Shown one piece after another: positions 60,497 through 64,000 of a stretch of 64,000 nt of DNA. The notes under the pieces were generated by a model that saw only the letters and a program-made list of their open reading frames with translations, was not told the DNA's origin and ran no database searches. The DNA comes from Patellaria atrata CBS 101060 (taxonomy: Eukaryota; Ascomycota; Dothideomycetes; Patellariales; Patellariaceae). Location: contig MU006100.1 of assembly GCA_010093705.1 (NCBI GenBank), positions 124,001-188,000 on the forward strand, read 5' to 3'. Position numbers and translations under genes: made by a program. The first letter of the stretch is position 1; every line of letters starts with the position of its first letter.

Positions 60497-60765
60497 TCGA
60501 TACAAAATCAGACCTCCATCCATAACCAGGTCCAGAGAAAAGTCGGATCCGGAGAAAACCTAAACCAAGAGAAAGCCAGATAGACCAAACCTCCACCCAC
60601 CATCGGGTTCCAAACTCCGATGTCGATAAACCAGACCCCGAGCCACCACCAGTCCAGAGAAAAGCCAGATAAACCAGACCTCCGCCCACCATCAGGTCCT
60701 AAACTCCAATGTCGATAGACCAGACCTCCGTCCAGAATCAGGTCTCAAAAGCCCAGTGTCGATTA
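60497..60765. repeat. Minisatellite with about 46-bp unit
   Basis: Four diverged copies of a unit built around CAGACCTCC, CACCATCAGGT and TGTCGATA are seen. Clear copies start near 60583, 60672 and 60718, the last two directly adjacent, and a partial copy starts near 60500. The elements GAGAAAAGCCAGAT and CCAGAGAAAAG repeat between them. It lies immediately downstream of the orphan gene's stop codon. Confidence 0.75.
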
Positions 60766-60825
60766 AACCAGGGTCCCACAAGAAAAACCAGACAGACATC
60801 CAACCAATCCTCACACCACAAAGTC

Positions 60826-62894
60826 CTACTCATCGTAAGTTAAGCGACGTCCACTGCGTAGTCCCATAAGTCTCTCCCGTTTCGCAGCGCGCGTCTCAAT
60901 CTCCCACTCAACACGCTCAGCAGTCCGTCTCCGCTTCAGCGCCGTCTCCGTTCCCTCGGCTCGTACGTCCGAAGCCTGAGACAGGCCTCCACTTTCCGCC
61001 GTCTCCGTCTCCACGGCCACCGACACGGTCTCCGTTCCCCCGGCTCGTACGTCCGAGGCCTGAGCCATGCCGGTGCCTCCCACCTCCTCCGCCGTCTCCG
61101 TCTCCTCAGCAAGCAGGGTCTCCACAACCTCATGCACGGTCTCCGTCCCCCCGGCTCCTACGTCCGGGGCCTGAGACACGCGTCCAGGCGCTTCGCCCTC
61201 GCCGACCGCGCTCTCCGTTCCCTCGGCTCCTGCGTCCGAGGCCTGAGAGGCGCGACGGGTCTCCGCTCCGCCCGCCACCGACGCGGACTCCGTTCCCTCG
61301 GCTCTTACGTCCGAGGCCGCGGTCGCGGCGGCGCGGCGGTCGCGGGAGGGAAAGGCCCGGTTGCGCTTGTGTTTCGGCTTTGGTGGGGCTGGTGGGGTGT
61401 TAGTTTATGTTCCGTTCTGGTGTATTTTTTTGTTTGTGGGGGGATTGCGAGGGAGATTGGGTTTGGGTTTGGGTTTGGGTTTGGGGGGGGGGGGGGTTAT
61501 AAAAAGGGGGTGTGAGGTTTAAAAGGGGTATATGATATTAAGCTCGATATCATGACCACCTCCGACGGATTGACTAACCTATCTGTACATCAGGGCCTCC
61601 GTAAACTCTCGCCACGTTATCGGCTTCGAGCTGTACTAGTCCCTAACCGCTACAAACGCTTGCCGCGTTTCGTCTTGCGTTCCGGCGACGGAGGCGGAGA
61701 AACAAACTCCCAATCCGTCCACGCGCGGTACGTAACCTGCTGCCTTGCATTCTTCCCAACCAAGCCCTCGTACGGCGACACGCCCGGCAGTACGGGGAGA
61801 AGCGATGGAAGCGCTTGACCCACGTACGCCATCGGCGCCGTTCCGGCATCGGCGGGGTTTCGATCGACTGGGATGACGGGGAGATCCAGCGGGAGGGTGA
61901 GGAACTGACCTTGCGAACCGGGCAGCCTCCGGATGGCCACGAGGGACTCATCCTCAGGCTGCTGGGCCATGGGGAGCGGGAGATGCAGGAGCTCCCGGTC
62001 GACGTCCGCCATCGGGACCACCAGGTGCACCGGCTCCTGGCGCCTCGCCCTACCACCAGGACGCCCGGTAGGCTCCGTATTGACGTACGGAACGTTCCAG
62101 ACGCGCTGGGCGGGCGTCGGGCCAAGAGGGGCGGCGGCGGGAGGCGGCGGGTACGGGCTCATGTAGTTTCGGGGCTGTACGGGCGGAGGAGGAGGAGGAG
62201 ACTGGGCCGTGAGGATGGGGGCGCCGTAGGTGACTGGCACGACGCGGGAGCCGAAGGGAGGGTGGGGCGCGTACCATGCTGGGGGTGCCTGCATGGCGAG
62301 GCCGGGACGGGCGAGGCAGGACGGCGGGGAGCGGGCCGGGCCGGGAGCGCAGGGACGTACGGGCACCGGGTCCTGTGCGGGATACGCAGGCAGGACCATT
62401 TTCGGTGCTGGCGGCACCACGTACTGCTCCCGTTGCTGGAGGCCTGGGAGCGGATCTATTATCCTGAAGGCGTCCATACGCTGCTGTACAGAGGCACCAG
62501 CGGGGACAGCTGGTGCATGTACTGGAGAGGGTGAGGGTGGGAGCTCCGGATCCGTCCCGTACCCTTCGCCGGTGTACCCGGCCTCTGCCATCGCCGCAGA
62601 AAAAAACCCTTCGAAATCGGGGTCGGGCTCATCCGCCCACTCCAATGGGGGAGAGCCCACGAGACTTGGCGAGCTCGACTCCTCGCCGCCTGCCGCCTCT
62701 CGTGATCTTGCCTCCTCGGCATCAAGCGTACGAGGAGGGTCCGACATATTGAGTGTCGGGAAGGCGGCAAGCGGCAAGGTTGGGTCGTACGGGGCATTGG
62801 GGTACGGCCTCCGGCCGCCGCGTTGACGCCTTGCCGGCGTCTCGTCCTCGTCCTCGTATCGAGCGGGAGGACGGATTTCCTTGCGAAGCTCCAT
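60826..62894 (-). CDS. Orphan proline-rich protein with C-terminal acidic repeats (two-exon model)
   Basis: Exon 1 (61658-62894) and exon 2 (60826-61388) would give 599 residues. Exon 1 is proline-rich and largely disordered (for example PPPPPPVQPRNYMSPYPPPP) with a more ordered patch around HLVVPMADVDRELLHLPLPM and ends in a basic KTKRGK tail. Exon 2 carries five copies of an element close to ASDVRAEGTE spaced roughly 25-36 residues apart, then a basic end (KRRRTAER, AAKRERL). The join uses a GTTTGT donor and an ACTAAC branch site just before CAG; phases agree. Without splicing, exon 1 simply ends at a TAG 3 codons later and exon 2 lacks any ATG, which favours the join. A leader intron is likely at 62922-63070 (GTAAGC donor, CTCCAG acceptor). 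The locus is far more GC-rich than its flanks. No known family is recognised; a recently expanded lineage-specific gene is possible. Confidence 0.5.
60942..61318 (-). repeat. Five-copy coding repeat inside the orphan gene
   Basis: An element of about 38 bp (plus strand GTCTCCGTTCCCTCGGCTC then ACGTCCGAGGCCTGAG) occurs near 60942, 61026, 61137, 61209 and 61286. Copies differ by a few bases and spacing is irregular (about 72-111 bp), in phase with the minus-strand reading frame. Confidence 0.85.
61459..61496 (+). repeat. TTTGGG repeat followed by a 14-G run
   Basis: GGG TTT is repeated four times (61459-61482) and continues into fourteen G residues (61483-61496), followed by TTATAAAAAGGGGG. 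This can form a G-quadruplex on the plus strand. It lies in the predicted intron of the orphan gene (C-rich in its transcript). Confidence 0.85.
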
Positions 62895-64000
62895 TATGAG
62901 CTTCGGTGAGATGTTATGTTGCTGGAGGACAGTGAGAAAACGTTAGCATTGAGGTAGCCAAATCTCGAGGTTGAATGTCAGATGTGAGATTTGATCTCGA
63001 GACTTTCCAGCTCGATCGGAAGAAAGAGACGCGTCTTGATACCAGAAGCAAAAGATAAAGCTTGCTTACTCTGTGGATGAGGAGCAAAACCTCAAGAAAG
63101 ATTGAGGTTGGGGTTGTCCGGGCGTGAGGTCGGGAGTGAGATGTTGTTGTTGAGAGGAGGAGCAGGTTGGAAGGAAATATTTACGTTGACGTTAGCGGCC
63201 AGATATCAACAAACGAGAGGGGAAGAAACGTCATTTTTTGACGCTCGGGTGACTGTTTGAGGAGTGTGACTCTCGTAAACCGTTTGCACGTGAAGGGGTG
63301 AATCTCTGTGAATTGGCGTTTAGGTGAATGTGGTGAGTGACTAAATTCACGTGAATGATAACCAAACTGATACAGGACAGTGGAGGATATGAGAGAAATT
63401 GGGCAGACCAAGTACGATGTACTACTATCCATGACATCTTAGAAATTTTCCTTCTCCAACATGATCTGGATGTTGTTGTACCCAATCTGATATAGGGGTA
63501 GTCCTCACATACTTTACGCTTATGAACAAAGAAGACCTTCGACTTTCACTATGCAGTTAAGTGAAAGTTTGAAAAGAGTTAGACTGTACAATATGTAACA
63601 TATACAGCAGGTTTACCGTAGTCAAGGAAATATTGGGCCGTAGAAAGGGGAAGATGATACATTACTTGCAAATTCAAAGTTATGTTTCCAACGAATTTGG
63701 CAGAGACTACTTTGAAAATAGCAAATGAAATAACCTCACACCGTCAACAGATCCAGTACGCCGTCGAAATATGATTGATTCATAGACAATTGAGCTAGAA
63801 GTACTCCCTGTACGCCATATATCCTCAATTGAAAGTTTATCCGAATCCCAATTCCACCCATGCTAAGATTCAAAGCAATCGGGTATCGTAAGACATATCC
63901 TCCAGCGCCGGACAAACTCCTAGAAATCTATCACAAACCTTATCAGAAGTCCATAGAATCCACATCCATCTGGCCGAATGGGGTAAACTGCCGACGATCT
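62895..64000. promoter_or_regulatory. Upstream region of the orphan gene
   Basis: This 1.1-kb stretch returns to ordinary base composition. It contains the probable leader intron (62922-63070) of the orphan gene and its promoter. Minus-strand frames at 63181-63485 overlap each other and look non-coding. No other gene begins or ends visibly before the window edge. Confidence 0.45.

Noticed and set aside
61459-61496. Interstitial telomere.
   Set aside because: The unit is TTTGGG, not the TTAGGG typical of filamentous ascomycetes, and only four copies are present.
61132-61515. Arg/Gly-rich plus-strand frame opposite the repeat exon.
   Set aside because: It is the antisense shadow of the repeat-bearing minus-strand exon; in very GC-rich DNA most frames stay open.

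Overview
The window is nuclear DNA of a filamentous ascomycete, most likely a leotiomycete (Helotiales-like). The reasons are short 47-94 nt introns with GT..AG borders and CTAAC-type branch sites, compact genes with fungal-only domain sets (GATA factor with coiled coil, C2H2 plus Zn2Cys6 regulator, LSB6-type lipid kinase), and large pyrimidine-rich intergenic regions. No mobile element with recognisable coding capacity, CRISPR array, rRNA or convincing tRNA was found. One 100-N assembly gap lies at 11109-11208.

Region 1 (1-26982) is gene-dense. In order it holds a small secreted GPI-anchored-type protein (+), a HAD-family pyrimidine/nucleotide 5'-phosphatase of the SDT1/PHM8 type (-, five exons, one GC-AG intron), an 887-residue disordered nuclear-type protein (+), a 1000-residue multi-KH RNA-binding protein (+), an AreB/Asd4-type GATA factor (-), a type II phosphatidylinositol 4-kinase (LSB6, +), a Rad5/HLTF-like SNF2 ATPase with a RING-like insert (+), the mismatch-repair endonuclease PMS1 (+), and a small cupin protein (+). 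The last four run head to tail. The SNF2 ATPase and PMS1, both acting in replication-linked DNA repair, are only 429 bp apart.

Region 2 (26983-40128) is a 13-kb stretch bounded by two convergent 3' ends. It has no intact recognisable gene but carries microsatellites, homopolymer tracts, one set of broken reading frames (36960-38042) and a weakly coding-like patch near 38.8-39.4 kb. Region 3 (40129-47962) holds a 978-residue C2H2+Zn2Cys6 transcription factor (-, six exons) and a thiamine pyrophosphokinase (+, two exons), separated by 3.7 kb of apparently empty sequence.

Region 4 (47963-60825) is a second desert of 12.9 kb. It ends in a minisatellite that leads into Region 5, a GC-rich island (about 60.8-62.9 kb). 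The island encodes a proline-rich orphan protein whose second exon carries five copies of a short acidic repeat; G-quadruplex-type TTTGGG repeats lie in the intron. The final 1.1 kb is upstream sequence of that gene.

Exon joins were worked out by hand from splice signals and reading phase. Joins inside conserved domains are firm; 5' ends of areB and the thiamine pyrophosphokinase, and the two-exon model of the orphan gene, are tentative.
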